Source: Altererythrobacter aquiaggeris
Lineage (GTDB): Bacteria > Pseudomonadota > Alphaproteobacteria > Sphingomonadales > Sphingomonadaceae
Direction: 5' to 3'
Length of the DNA: 64,000 nt
Assembly: GCF_037154015.1 (NCBI RefSeq)
Contig: NZ_JBANRL010000001.1
Coordinates: 1-64,000 of the forward strand
Shown here one piece after another: positions 32,372 through 41,354 of this stretch; positions within the stretch are counted from its first letter, which is position 1, and each line of letters starts with the position of its first letter. Both the position numbers and the translations under genes were made by a program. Under the pieces are notes generated by a model, which made no database searches, had not been told where the DNA came from, and saw only the letters and a list, made by a program, of their open reading frames with translations.

Positions 32372-34587
32372 CAGTCTGTCCCCAGTAGGTTTTCCCATTG
32401 GATAAACGGAATTGTGGAAGCGTAATCGTCGGTCCAGGCCACGTCTGCTTCAGGGCCCAGCGTCCGCCATGGTAATGTTGGCCGTGATGCCAACAAAGCT
32501 GCCATTTTTTCCGGTTTGGGCGCCATAGCAACCCAATAGGATGCATCGGTAACATTGTTTTTACCGGGTCGGTCATCGCGCAGCGCCGAAACCCAGCCGC
32601 GCTTTCGTGTGGCGGCCGCTAGCACCGGCCGCAAATTGATGTAACGGTTGGAAATATGCGCGATGATCACGCCATCATCGGCAATCGCACGCTGATACAC
32701 ATCAAGCGCCTCCTGCGTAAGCAAATGCAGCGGTATTGCGTCCGAACTGAATGCGTCAATCACCAGAATGTCAAACGAACCGGCGGGCAGTTTGGCCAAT
32801 TCCAGCCGTGCGTCGCCCAGATACGTTTTCGCATCGGGTGCGCATTGCGGTAAAAATGTAAATTCGTTGCGCGTCGAATATGCAAGGATAGCCGGGTCGA
32901 TTTCGAAGAAGCTGTATGTCTGACCCGGCTGCCGGTAACATGCCAGCGTACCGGTTCCCAGCCCGACCACGCCGATTCGCGCGCCATCTCCAAAAACTGC
33001 GCCTGCCGAACCCAAGGCAATCCCGACCCCCGACGTTTTGCCGTAATAGCTGGTCGGTTCCCGTCGCCGCTCCGGATCGAGGAACTGCTTTCCGTGCAAG
33101 GTGGTGCCATGTGCCAATGTGCGAATGTCCGGATTGGCATAATCGCGCACGGTATATACCCCGAAATAGCTTCGGCTGCGCAAATCCTTGGCCGACACTT
33201 CCAGAGTAGCAAAGCCGCCCCTCGTCAGCATGATAATTGAAAGCACCAGCACGAACGCCCAGCGGGTCGTGCGCACAGCCAGGCCGCAAAGCGCGATAGC
33301 CAGCATCAGACAAACCACCAACAGATTGTCTCGGGCTTCCATTGCCTTGACCATGGCAACGCCGAGGCCGATGGCAATCATCACGGCAATTCCCACAGTA
33401 ACCAAGCGCTGTTTTTCGGTTTTGTTGAACCGCTGCATCCAGCGCGGCAGGTAACCCAGCGGGACCAGCAGGCCCGCCGCCAGGACAAGCAGGGGATGTT
33501 CCCAAACCCAGTCGAATACCAAAGGCGCAATCAGCGCGGTAAACAATCCGCCCAGAACGCCGCCAGCCGACATCACAAGATAGAACAGCGTCAGGCGTGA
33601 CGGGTCCGGCCGGTCTTCATACAGGCGCGAATGCAGCGCGACCGAAATGACAAACAGCATCACCACCGCTGCCAGCGCAACCGACATGTTACCACCGCCT
33701 TCGGAAACCGCAGCCATTCCTCCTGCCAGCAACAGAACCAGTGGGGCAGGCCGGATAAACGTATTGGCCGCGACACGATTTTCGGAGAATGCCGGGACAA
33801 AGCTGAGGAGATACAGACCCAGCGGAATCACCCACAGCAACGGCATCGCAAAAATGTCTGTCGTAAGGTGAGTGGTGGTCGAAAGCATCAGGCCGGAAGG
33901 CACCGCAGCAAGCGCTAGCCAGACCACGATCCGTTTGAAACCAATCGGTTCTGGCGGCGTCTCGGCGGCGCTTTGGGTATAGGGCGCCGCGTTCCACCGC
34001 GCCCATGCGGTGAGCGCCACAAGCATCAACAGCAACCCGTAACCGGCGCTCCAGGCCAGACTTTGCGCGCGCAGCGAGAGGTTGGGTTCGAACAACAAAG
34101 GATAGCTTATCAGGCCCGCAAAGCTGCCCACATTGGATGCCGCATACAGCGCGTAGGGATCGCCAGCGCTTTTATCTGCAGCGAACCACCGCTGCATCAA
34201 CGGCGCCTGCGCAGACACCAGAAAGAACACCGGGCCGATCGTCATCGCGAGTAGCGCGGGCACCCACAAAGCCTCCCAGCCGGGAGACGGCGGATCGAGG
34301 TTTGCCAGCGTAATCGGTAATGTCAGCGCGGCCATCGCGAGCAGCGTCAGATGGATTGCGGCCTGACGTTTGACCGCCAGTTTGCCCAGTAAATGGGCAT
34401 AGGCATATCCGCCGAGCAGCAATGCCTGATAGACCAGCATGGCGCTGTTCCAGACATTGGGCGCACCCCCCAGCCTGGGTAGTGCAAGCCTGGCAACCAT
34501 GGGCTGCACCAGAAACAGCAGAAAGCTACCCGTCAGGATTGCAGCCACAAACAGGGCACGGCGCGATGTGCCGGAATTCGCTTCCAT
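32371..34587 (-). CDS. membrane protein fused to a spermidine synthase-like domain
   Basis: 738 residues, starting at 34587 in a TGATG overlap with the GNAT gene. The N-terminal 480 residues hold about ten to twelve hydrophobic helices, first ALFVAAILTGSFLLFLVQPM. The C-terminal 220 residues form a methyltransferase-fold spermidine-synthase-like domain: GVVGLGTGTLACYR for nucleotide/substrate binding, FFEIDPAI, then DILVIDAFSSDAIPLHLLT. Such fusions are frequent in proteobacteria and annotated as fused MFS/spermidine synthase; the real reaction is unknown. An in-frame upstream extension into the GNAT gene is rejected. Confidence 0.88.
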   Translation of the reverse strand: MEANSGTSRRALFVAAILTGSFLLFLVQPMVARLALPRLGGAPNVWNSAMLVYQALLLGGYAYAHLLGKLAVKRQAAIHLTLLAMAALTLPITLANLDPPSPGWEALWVPALLAMTIGPVFFLVSAQAPLMQRWFAADKSAGDPYALYAASNVGSFAGLISYPLLFEPNLSLRAQSLAWSAGYGLLLMLVALTAWARWNAAPYTQSAAETPPEPIGFKRIVVWLALAAVPSGLMLSTTTHLTTDIFAMPLLWVIPLGLYLLSFVPAFSENRVAANTFIRPAPLVLLLAGGMAAVSEGGGNMSVALAAVVMLFVISVALHSRLYEDRPDPSRLTLFYLVMSAGGVLGGLFTALIAPLVFDWVWEHPLLVLAAGLLVPLGYLPRWMQRFNKTEKQRLVTVGIAVMIAIGLGVAMVKAMEARDNLLVVCLMLAIALCGLAVRTTRWAFVLVLSIIMLTRGGFATLEVSAKDLRSRSYFGVYTVRDYANPDIRTLAHGTTLHGKQFLDPERRREPTSYYGKTSGVGIALGSAGAVFGDGARIGVVGLGTGTLACYRQPGQTYSFFEIDPAILAYSTRNEFTFLPQCAPDAKTYLGDARLELAKLPAGSFDILVIDAFSSDAIPLHLLTQEALDVYQRAIADDGVIIAHISNRYINLRPVLAAATRKRGWVSALRDDRPGKNNVTDASYWVAMAPKPEKMAALLASRPTLPWRTLGPEADVAWTDDYASTIPFIQWENLLGTD

Positions 34588-35114
34588 CAACCGGGTTCCT
34601 TTACATATGTCACGTGCGGCTGCAGCGGATCGCCATGCGCCAATCCGGGATGCCCGAAATCCAGCCGGGGCAAATGCGTCATCCCCAGGCGGACCATCAG
34701 ACCCCTGCTTGCCTTGTTTTTGACTGACGTTATCGCAAACACCGGTTCGCCGGTCCGGTTCGCCGCCGCCCATGCAAAACATGCCTGTGCCGCCTCGCGG
34801 GCGTAACCCTGACCCCATGTCTCGCTGGCCAGTCGCCAGCCTATCTCAAGCCGGTTTTTGACCGGTTCGACTTTGCCGCGCACTAACCCTGTAAACCCGA
34901 TCATGCGCGAATCGTCTTTGCGTTCCAGAGCCCAGAATGTATGCCCGAAACGCTGTGCACGGCCCTGCAAATCGGTGATTAGGCTGGCGGTTTGCGTACG
35001 GTCCATTAACGGGCCAAGCGTCGCCATGACCGCCGGATCGCTGCACATACCGTGAAAAGCATCGATATCGTCATCGCGCCAATCGCGGATGATCAACCGC
35101 GCGGTTTCGATCAT
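34587..35114 (-). CDS. GNAT family N-acetyltransferase (RimJ/RimL-like)
   Basis: 175 residues starting at 35114 with an ATGA overlap to the hemB stop. The start MIETARLIIRDWRDDD and FHGMCSDPAVMATLG are typical of RimJ/RimL-type enzymes. The acetyl-CoA-binding loop reads ETWGQGYAREAAQACF, and the later part SVKNKASRGLMVRLGM matches the family. It acetylates an unknown small molecule or protein N-terminus. It is co-translated with hemB and the membrane/spermidine-synthase gene. Confidence 0.9.
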   Translation of the reverse strand: MIETARLIIRDWRDDDIDAFHGMCSDPAVMATLGPLMDRTQTASLITDLQGRAQRFGHTFWALERKDDSRMIGFTGLVRGKVEPVKNRLEIGWRLASETWGQGYAREAAQACFAWAAANRTGEPVFAITSVKNKASRGLMVRLGMTHLPRLDFGHPGLAHGDPLQPHVTYVKEPG

Positions 35115-36106
35115 TCCGAAAGCAATTGCGCGGCCAACGGCGCATGATATGTCAGAACGCCCGTGCAACCGGCCCGCTTGAATGCCATCAATGTTTCGAG
35201 CACCAGCGCATCGCGGTCGCCGGCGCCCGCTGCAGCCGCCGCTTCGATCATCGCATATTCGCCGCTGACCTGATAAGCAAACACCGGCACTTCGAAACGT
35301 TCGCGCACCCGCCGGACAATATCGAGATAGGCCAGCCCCGGCTTTACCATCACACTGTCGGCACCTTCGGCGATATCAAGCGCGACCTCGCGCAAGGCTT
35401 CATCGCCATTGGCCGGATCCATCTGATAACTTTTCTTGTCACCCTTAAGCAGACCGCCGGATCCCACCGCTTCACGAAACGGTCCATAGAATGCGCTCGC
35501 ATATTTTGCCGCATAAGCCATAATCTGGACATTGTGGTGTCCGCCCATTTCCAGCGCCATGCGAATGGTCTTCACGCGGCCATCCATCATGTCGGACGGC
35601 GCGATAATGTCTGCCCCCGCTTCGGCCTGGTTGATCGCCTGATCGACCAGAACGGCAACCGTGTCGTCGTTTACGACGTAACCGTGTTCATCCACCAGTC
35701 CGTCTTGCCCGTGGGCAGTGTACGGGTCGAGCGCAACATCGGTGAGAATGCCGACGTCATGACCACACGCATCGCGGACAGCCTTGATTGCGCGGCACAT
35801 CAGATTGTCGGGGTTGAGGGCTTCTGCGCCGTCGTCGCTGCGGCGATCCGCCTGTGTGTTGGGAAATAATGCGATGCAGGGAATACCAAGCGCCGCGGCC
35901 TCTTTGGCACGTGCGGCAATACCATCTACCGACCAGCGTGAAACGCCCGGCAATGCCGCGATCGGCTCTTGCACCGCTGATCCTTCGGTCACGAAAAGGG
36001 GCCAGATCAGATCGGCAGGGGTGAGAATATTCTCGCGATGAAGCGCTCGGCTCCAACCGGCGGACCTGGTGCGGCGCATGCGCAAGGCAGGAAATGAAGC
36101 GCTCAT
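35111..36106 (-). CDS. hemB: delta-aminolevulinic acid dehydratase
   Basis: 331 residues. The ATG at 36106 has AGG about 8 nt upstream; 36124 lacks such a site. The active-site lysines are in AYAAKYASAFYGPFREA and SVMVKPGLAYLD. The metal-site segment reads DVALDPYTAHGQDG, without the cysteines of the zinc-dependent type, so it is probably the magnesium-dependent class usual in alphaproteobacteria. It condenses two ALA molecules to porphobilinogen for heme, and for bacteriochlorophyll if present. It heads the operon continuing into the GNAT gene. Confidence 0.95.
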   Translation of the reverse strand: MSASFPALRMRRTRSAGWSRALHRENILTPADLIWPLFVTEGSAVQEPIAALPGVSRWSVDGIAARAKEAAALGIPCIALFPNTQADRRSDDGAEALNPDNLMCRAIKAVRDACGHDVGILTDVALDPYTAHGQDGLVDEHGYVVNDDTVAVLVDQAINQAEAGADIIAPSDMMDGRVKTIRMALEMGGHHNVQIMAYAAKYASAFYGPFREAVGSGGLLKGDKKSYQMDPANGDEALREVALDIAEGADSVMVKPGLAYLDIVRRVRERFEVPVFAYQVSGEYAMIEAAAAAGAGDRDALVLETLMAFKRAGCTGVLTYHAPLAAQLLSE

Positions 36107-36145
36107 CCGCGCCTGTTGCCCCATCTTGATAGCGCTTTCAATTGC

Positions 36146-37795
36146 TCAACCGACCTTCTTTGGCGCAGCAATGCGGTCGATTTCGCGGACGGGCGCTTCG
36201 GGCGCGCTGGTTTCCGGTGTCAACCGCTGCAACGCCTCACCCGCCTTTACTTGCCTTAGTTCAGCCAGCCGGTCACGGAACTGCTGCAATTCGGCACCCT
36301 CGAGCTGGGCTCTGGTTACGAAGCTGACGGAACGCGGATCGACCTTCCGGTTACCCCGGTACAATTCATAATGGAGATGCGGGCCGGTGCTAAGCCCGGT
36401 TGATCCGACATAGCCGATGACCTGACCGCGCCGGACGCGCGCGCCGCGGTCGGCGGCAATCCGGCTCATATGGCAGTAGCGTGTCGCAAGACCGCCGCCA
36501 TGCTGCAGTTTTACTGCATTACCGCAGCCGCCCATGCGCCCCGAGCCTGTGACGACGCCGTCCGTGACAGCGACGATCGGTGTGCCGCGCTGCGCCTTGA
36601 AATCAATTCCCGAGTGCATCCGGCGATAACCCAGAACCGGATGGCGCCGCATCCCGAAACCCGATGAAATCCGGCCGGCGACGGGCTGCACGAGCCCGCT
36701 GCGCTGTTCGCCCACACCCGATGCTTCGAAAAAGCGCCCGCTGCTGCCCCAGCGCATCAATTGCGCGCGCGGCGAACCGCCCCGCTCTATTCCAGCATAC
36801 AGCACCTTGCCCGTCTGCGTCTCGCCGGTCGCCGCACGCTTGTATTCCACGATCAGGTCGAACTGGTCGGTCGCGACAATGTCGCGTTCCAGATTGAGCT
36901 GGCCGTCAAGCGCCTGAAGATATTGCTGGACCGCGCCAGACGGCGCGCCTGCTGCCCTGGCCGAACGGTAGAGGCTGTTGCCGACAATGCCGCGGATCCG
37001 CAGCGGTGTGCTGTCCACCTTGATGGCGTTGCGTTTGAGCGATAGCCCGCCCGAGGTCCGCTCCAGCGCCAGTTCCAGATCGAAACGGGCGCGAAAACGC
37101 ATGGCATCCAGCGGGCGCGGATCATCTGCTGCAGGGCGGCGGCCAAGCGTTATGTCCATCCGTGTACCGGCCTCGATATCGGACAAGGGGACTGCCGCGG
37201 CGATCATATTGGCAATAAGCTCAGCCTCGTCCCGTCCCACCCCTGCGCGGCGCAAGGTACGGGAAAAACTGTCGCCTTTGGCCAGCGTTGCAACCATGTC
37301 GATGCTTGGGCGTTCGGGCGCAGTTTTCAATTTGACGACTGCGGGTGTTGCCGCCATTCGGCGGCCCGTATCGCCGCCCAGCGCCAGGGGCAAAATCATC
37401 TGGCTGCGGAATTCATCGCGCGCGCTTTCATCGATCCGCATTGCAGGCGCAGCCTCAACCGGTGAGAAATCGGGCCAGAAAGCCAGCGCGATTGCCGACA
37501 AACCAAGCAATGTGCCGGCACCGCGCAGCCAGCGCCTGCTGCCGATTTCTTCGGCCAGATCAGGCGCCAGATCGATGGTTTCGAATTTTTCCGATGTGTT
37601 GGCGCGCCATTCGGTAAATCTGTCGGAAAGGCTGCGCACGCGCTGCATGACTTGCGGCTTGCCATAGTCAAGCACATGCGTGCCCGAAAGCGCCAACATC
37701 GTGCTGCCGCCCCCCTTTACGTCGTCCGGTTCGTCATCAGGTGACGTGAACAAGCGCACCGCTCCCCTTGCCGTTTCGCGCGCCCAGAAGGGCAT
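36146..37795 (-). CDS. M23 family peptidoglycan DD-metallopeptidase, membrane-anchored
   Basis: 549 residues from the ATG at 37795, with GAAG 7 nt upstream. The cytoplasmic N-terminus of about 85 residues precedes a TM segment at about 92-110 (GTLLGLSAIALAFWPDF). A periplasmic region with a LysM/opacity-like part follows, then a complete LytM domain at about 400-515. Zinc ligands are present: HSGIDF, HGGGLATRYCHMS and GPHLHYEL. It should cut peptidoglycan crossbridges. The divergent upstream region carries a CtrA-type site at 37834-37848, so cell-cycle control is plausible. It is the second catalytic M23 enzyme in the window. Confidence 0.9.
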   Translation of the reverse strand: MPFWARETARGAVRLFTSPDDEPDDVKGGGSTMLALSGTHVLDYGKPQVMQRVRSLSDRFTEWRANTSEKFETIDLAPDLAEEIGSRRWLRGAGTLLGLSAIALAFWPDFSPVEAAPAMRIDESARDEFRSQMILPLALGGDTGRRMAATPAVVKLKTAPERPSIDMVATLAKGDSFSRTLRRAGVGRDEAELIANMIAAAVPLSDIEAGTRMDITLGRRPAADDPRPLDAMRFRARFDLELALERTSGGLSLKRNAIKVDSTPLRIRGIVGNSLYRSARAAGAPSGAVQQYLQALDGQLNLERDIVATDQFDLIVEYKRAATGETQTGKVLYAGIERGGSPRAQLMRWGSSGRFFEASGVGEQRSGLVQPVAGRISSGFGMRRHPVLGYRRMHSGIDFKAQRGTPIVAVTDGVVTGSGRMGGCGNAVKLQHGGGLATRYCHMSRIAADRGARVRRGQVIGYVGSTGLSTGPHLHYELYRGNRKVDPRSVSFVTRAQLEGAELQQFRDRLAELRQVKAGEALQRLTPETSAPEAPVREIDRIAAPKKVG

Positions 37796-37833
37796 CGAAA
37801 CACTTCTTTGCCGCAACGTCCGTCAATTTAAAG

Positions 37834-37848
37834 TTAATTCCGCCTTAA
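37834..37848. promoter_or_regulatory. CtrA-type binding site TTAA-N7-TTAA
   Basis: The sequence TTAATTCCGCCTTAA is an exact TTAA-N7-TTAA, the CtrA consensus of alphaproteobacteria. It lies 38 bp upstream of the M23 peptidase start (minus) and 89 bp upstream of the helicase start (plus). Confidence 0.55.
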
Positions 37849-37936
37849 GCTGCGATAATACGATGGCTGTGCAAGACGGGTTGATTAGACAGTCGGGGCG
37901 GTTGTTTAGGCCCGGTGCAAGTGCCACATTCCATTT

Positions 37937-40477
37937 GTGACTGACAGCCAGCTCAAGGCAGTTTTAGGGCCGACCAACACGGGTAAGACCCATTTGGCGA
38001 TCGAGCGTATGTGCGCCCATTCTAGCGGGGCCATGGGTTTCCCGCTGCGGTTGCTTGCCCGGGAAGTGTATGACCGTGTCTGCGCCATCAAAGGCGACAG
38101 GGAAGTCGCGTTGATCACCGGCGAAGAACGGATTGAACCGGCGGGCGCGCGCTGGCTGTGCTGTACGGCCGAAGCAATGCCGCGCGATGGCGGCGGGAAA
38201 GCATTCGTTGCACTGGACGAGGCGCAATTGGGCGCGAACCGCGAGCGCGGACATATTTTCACCGACAGACTGCTGCATGCCCGCGGGCGCGACGAAACGA
38301 TGCTGCTGGGTGCTGCAACGCTGGAACCGATGATCCGCGCGCTCGAGCCGGATGCGGAGATAATCCAGCGCCCGCGGTTTTCGACACTGAGCCATATCGG
38401 TCCGCGCAAATTGTCTCGTCTGCCGCCACGCAGCGCAATTGTCGCCTTCAGTACCGAACAGGTTTACGTTGTTGCCGAAATGCTGCGGCGGTTTCGCGGC
38501 GGCGCGGCAGTGGTGATGGGCGCGCTTAGCCCGACGACGCGCAACCGCCAGGTCGAAATGTTCGAAAACGGCGAGGTCGATTACATTGTCGCAACCGATG
38601 CCATCGGCATGGGTCTGAACCTGGATGTGCATCACGTGGCATTTGCCGGACTGACCAAGTTTGACGGCGTGCGAAAACGTCGACTTTTCCCGCATGAGAT
38701 GGCGCAGATTGCCGGGCGCGCGGGCAGGCACCAGCGCGATGGCACGTTCGGAACGCTCGCGGGGATCAGGAAAGACGGGCAAATTCCCGAATTTACCGAC
38801 GAAGAAGTTTATGCGATCGAAGAACACCGGTTTGCACCGATCACAAAGTTATACTGGCGCAATGCGCAGCCGCGGCTTGATAATCTGGCCGCCTTGATCG
38901 GCGATCTGGAGGAAGTTCCGCTCGATCCGGTGCTCGCGCCGGCGCCCGAAACCATCGATCTGGCAGTCCTCAAGCGGCTTGCCGGCGAACCATTGGGGGA
39001 CGAGATTCGCGGGACCGGCTCTGTCAGGCGTTTTTGGGAAGCATGTTCGCTGCCCGATTTTCGTCAGTTGGGAATTGAGGCGCATTCGCGGTTCGTGGCA
39101 CGTCTGTGGCAGGATTTGAAAGGTGGCGGCTATCTTGGCGCGGATTACATGGCCGCCAGAATTTCTGATCTGGACAATATGCAGGGCGATATCGACACGC
39201 TTCAGGGGCGGATCATGGCAATCCGCAGCTGGGCTTATATCGCGCAGCGACCCGACTGGGTGCTGGCGCGCGACGAAATGGCGGCCAGAGCCCGCGCGGT
39301 GGAAGCCCGGTTGTCCGACGCCTTGCATGCCAGGCTCGCAGAACGTTTTGTAAATCGGCGAACTGCTCTATTGATGAAGAATATGGGCCAAAATTCATCA
39401 TTATTGCCGGTTGTACTGACAGACAGCGGCGCAGTTACCGTCGAGGACGAAGTCATCGGCTCGGTAGAAGGTTTCCGTTTTGTCGTCGATCCGCTGGCAG
39501 GTGTGGCAGACCGCAAGATGCTTCTGGCAGCCGCAGAACGCGCCCTGCCGCGGCTGCTCGCGCAGCGATCGCGAAAATTGATCGAGAGTGATTTCGCCGG
39601 TGTCGAACTTAGGGAAGGTAGCGTAATCTGGTCCGGGCAAACGCTTGCGCGCACTGCCACTGTGCAGCGAAATACGAAGCTCGAAGCTGACCGCAATCTG
39701 GCATTGCTGCCGGCGCAGGCCAAAGACAAATTGCTGGATGGCTTGCGGAATTGGCTCGGCCTTCGGATGGAACCGTTGGCACCGCTACACGCGCTCGAAG
39801 CGGGTTCGCGTGATCCGGATGCCGGTCCGGAAACCCGTGCGCTGCTGATAAAGCTGGTTGAAGGGCACGGCCTGCTAGCGCGTGAAAATGCGGGACTGGA
39901 AATAGTTCCCAAGGAAAATAGACGCTTGCTTCGCCGCCTTGGCGTCGTAATCGGCGCGCTCGATATATTCGTACCGGCGTTGCTCAAACCGGCAGCACGC
40001 AGAATGCTGCACGATAACGGGGCGGATAAACGCCCGCTTCAGGACAATATGCAGCCGGTCGTCAATGATGTTCGCCGGGCACCAGCGGGATACCGGATGG
40101 TGGGCCAACAGGCCATTCGCGTTGATGTGGCTGAGAAAATCGTGCGGGCTGCCCATGATGGGCGCGGCGCGGCAAAACCGCGCAAATTTGCCATCGATCA
40201 GGCGCTTGCCACTTCAACCGGGCTGAAGCAGGCCGCATTTGATAATCTGATGCGCCAGACCGGCTTTACAAAATTCCCGCACAAGGAACTTGCGGCGGAT
40301 GCGTTTGGTCCGCCTGCGCCTTTGCTGTGGCAGTGGCGCCCGGCTCGCCGCACGAATGGAAAGTTGGCCGACAGCAAAAAACTGCAAAGTCGCAGCCGCA
40401 AGGGCAGCCAGCCGGAAGTAAAGCGGCAGCCAGAGGGTGGCGGCGCATTTGCCGGCTTGGCGGATTTGCTCGGTTGA
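37937..40477 (+). CDS. SUV3-like DEAD-type RNA/DNA helicase
   Basis: 846 residues from a GTG start. Motif I is LGPTNTGKTHLAI (about 11-23), motif II is VALDEAQLG and motif VI is QIAGRAGRHQRDG. After the two RecA-like lobes comes the SUV3-type C-terminal region (about 330-500). A long basic alphaproteobacterial extension ends in KSRSRKGSQPEVK-type sequence. These proteins act in RNA turnover or as MgpS-like helicases; the exact substrate is unknown. The stop overlaps a TTG start of the S4 gene (TTGA). The helicase-S4-fdxA-carD order is conserved in alphaproteobacteria. Confidence 0.9.
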   Translation: MTDSQLKAVLGPTNTGKTHLAIERMCAHSSGAMGFPLRLLAREVYDRVCAIKGDREVALITGEERIEPAGARWLCCTAEAMPRDGGGKAFVALDEAQLGANRERGHIFTDRLLHARGRDETMLLGAATLEPMIRALEPDAEIIQRPRFSTLSHIGPRKLSRLPPRSAIVAFSTEQVYVVAEMLRRFRGGAAVVMGALSPTTRNRQVEMFENGEVDYIVATDAIGMGLNLDVHHVAFAGLTKFDGVRKRRLFPHEMAQIAGRAGRHQRDGTFGTLAGIRKDGQIPEFTDEEVYAIEEHRFAPITKLYWRNAQPRLDNLAALIGDLEEVPLDPVLAPAPETIDLAVLKRLAGEPLGDEIRGTGSVRRFWEACSLPDFRQLGIEAHSRFVARLWQDLKGGGYLGADYMAARISDLDNMQGDIDTLQGRIMAIRSWAYIAQRPDWVLARDEMAARARAVEARLSDALHARLAERFVNRRTALLMKNMGQNSSLLPVVLTDSGAVTVEDEVIGSVEGFRFVVDPLAGVADRKMLLAAAERALPRLLAQRSRKLIESDFAGVELREGSVIWSGQTLARTATVQRNTKLEADRNLALLPAQAKDKLLDGLRNWLGLRMEPLAPLHALEAGSRDPDAGPETRALLIKLVEGHGLLARENAGLEIVPKENRRLLRRLGVVIGALDIFVPALLKPAARRMLHDNGADKRPLQDNMQPVVNDVRRAPAGYRMVGQQAIRVDVAEKIVRAAHDGRGAAKPRKFAIDQALATSTGLKQAAFDNLMRQTGFTKFPHKELAADAFGPPAPLLWQWRPARRTNGKLADSKKLQSRSRKGSQPEVKRQPEGGGAFAGLADLLG

Positions 40478-40794
40478 TCAGAATTGACCGTCTGCTGTGT
40501 CTGCTGCGACTAACCAAAACACGCAGCAAAGCCCAGAGCCTGATCGCAATGGGCCATATCAGGCGCAATGGTGTGCGGGTTACCAATGATGCGCTAAAGG
40601 TGAGCGTCGGCGATATCCTGACGCTACCGCTCGGCGAGAATGTTCGCGTGATCGAACTTGTGTCCTTGCCCGACCGGCGCGGCTCTCCGGCCCAGGCCAT
40701 CGCGCATTATCGTATTGTGGAGCCGCAATCGCTTGACCCGGCAGGCGAAAGCACATTAGCAGCCGGTACGTTACCGCCGTACGAAGAGGATTAG
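40474..40794 (+). CDS. S4 domain RNA-binding protein (Hsp15-like)
   Basis: 106 residues if translation begins at the TTG at 40474, which overlaps the helicase stop as TTGA; no ATG gives a complete S4 domain. The domain spans about 5-65: IDRLLCLLRLTKTRSKAQSL, then MGHIRRNGVRVTN and VGDILTLPL. The C-terminal 40 residues are acidic. The E. coli relative Hsp15 binds stalled 50S subunits. It is coupled to the helicase and 6 bp upstream of fdxA. Confidence 0.85.
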   Translation: MIRIDRLLCLLRLTKTRSKAQSLIAMGHIRRNGVRVTNDALKVSVGDILTLPLGENVRVIELVSLPDRRGSPAQAIAHYRIVEPQSLDPAGESTLAAGTLPPYEED

Positions 40795-40800
40795 ACTGCA

Positions 40801-41139
40801 ATGACCTATGTCGTGACTGATGCATGCATCAAATGCAAATATATGGATTGCGTCGAGGTCTGCCCCGTCGACTGTTTCTACGAAGGCGAGAATATGCTCG
40901 TCATCAACCCGTCGGAATGTATCGACTGCGGTGTTTGCGAACCGGAATGTCCCGCCGAAGCTATTTTGCCGGATACGGAAAACGGGCTTGAGAAATGGCT
41001 TGAGGTGAATACGAAATTTTCTGCCGAATGGCCCAATATCACGGTTTCGCGCGAAGCGCCGGCCGATGCCGATGAATTCAAGGGCAAAGAGAATAAGTTC
41101 GAAGAACACTTCTCCGAAGCGCCCGGCGAAGGCGACTAA
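40801..41139 (+). CDS. fdxA: seven-iron ferredoxin FdxA
   Basis: 112 residues. Two cluster motifs lie in the first 50 residues: [17 protein letters not shown] and [12 protein letters not shown]. The first has the spacing expected for a 3Fe-4S plus 4Fe-4S ferredoxin. The C-terminal extension ([17 protein letters not shown] and an acidic tail) is the standard FdxA form. It transfers electrons in the cytoplasm. In alphaproteobacteria it is regularly followed by carD, as here. Confidence 0.96.
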   Translation: MTYVVTDACIKCKYMDCVEVCPVDCFYEGENMLVINPSECIDCGVCEPECPAEAILPDTENGLEKWLEVNTKFSAEWPNITVSREAPADADEFKGKENKFEEHFSEAPGEGD

Positions 41140-41180
41140 TTCGGTCGCAATTTGCAACTATGGTATTTTGCTGGCGAATC

Positions 41181-41191
41181 TGCTATATAAT
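41181..41191 (+). promoter_or_regulatory. probable extended -10 element of the carD promoter
   Basis: TGCTATATAAT (41181-41191) contains TATAAT and an overlapping TATATA preceded by TGC. No convincing -35 hexamer stands 16-18 bp upstream. Transcription would start near 41198, giving a leader of about 155 nt before the carD ATG. Confidence 0.45.
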
Positions 41192-41201
41192 GGCGTAACT
41201 G

Positions 41202-41223
41202 GCCGTAACCCGCGGGTTACGGC
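41202..41223. promoter_or_regulatory. 22-bp perfect palindrome in carD leader
   Basis: GCCGTAACCCG is followed directly by CGGGTTACGGC, with no spacer. It begins 11 bp after the -10 element and ends about 130 bp before carD. The symmetry suits a dimeric regulator bound over the transcription start; in RNA it would fold as a GC-rich stem. It has no T-run, so it is not an intrinsic terminator. Confidence 0.65.
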
Positions 41224-41354
41224 GCAGTCGTGTTGATTGAAAGGCAGGCCGGCCCCCTCTCGAAATTGTTGACTGTCAGACGCCCGCCCCGATTGCGGAC
41301 GGTCGGACGATTCATCATTTCGAACCGCGGCCCAGCCTAAAGAAAGGAATATTC

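Noticed and set aside
32371-34818. 815-residue version of the membrane/spermidine-synthase fusion
   Set aside because: The extra 77 residues overlap the GNAT gene; the TGATG junction at 34587 gives the natural start.
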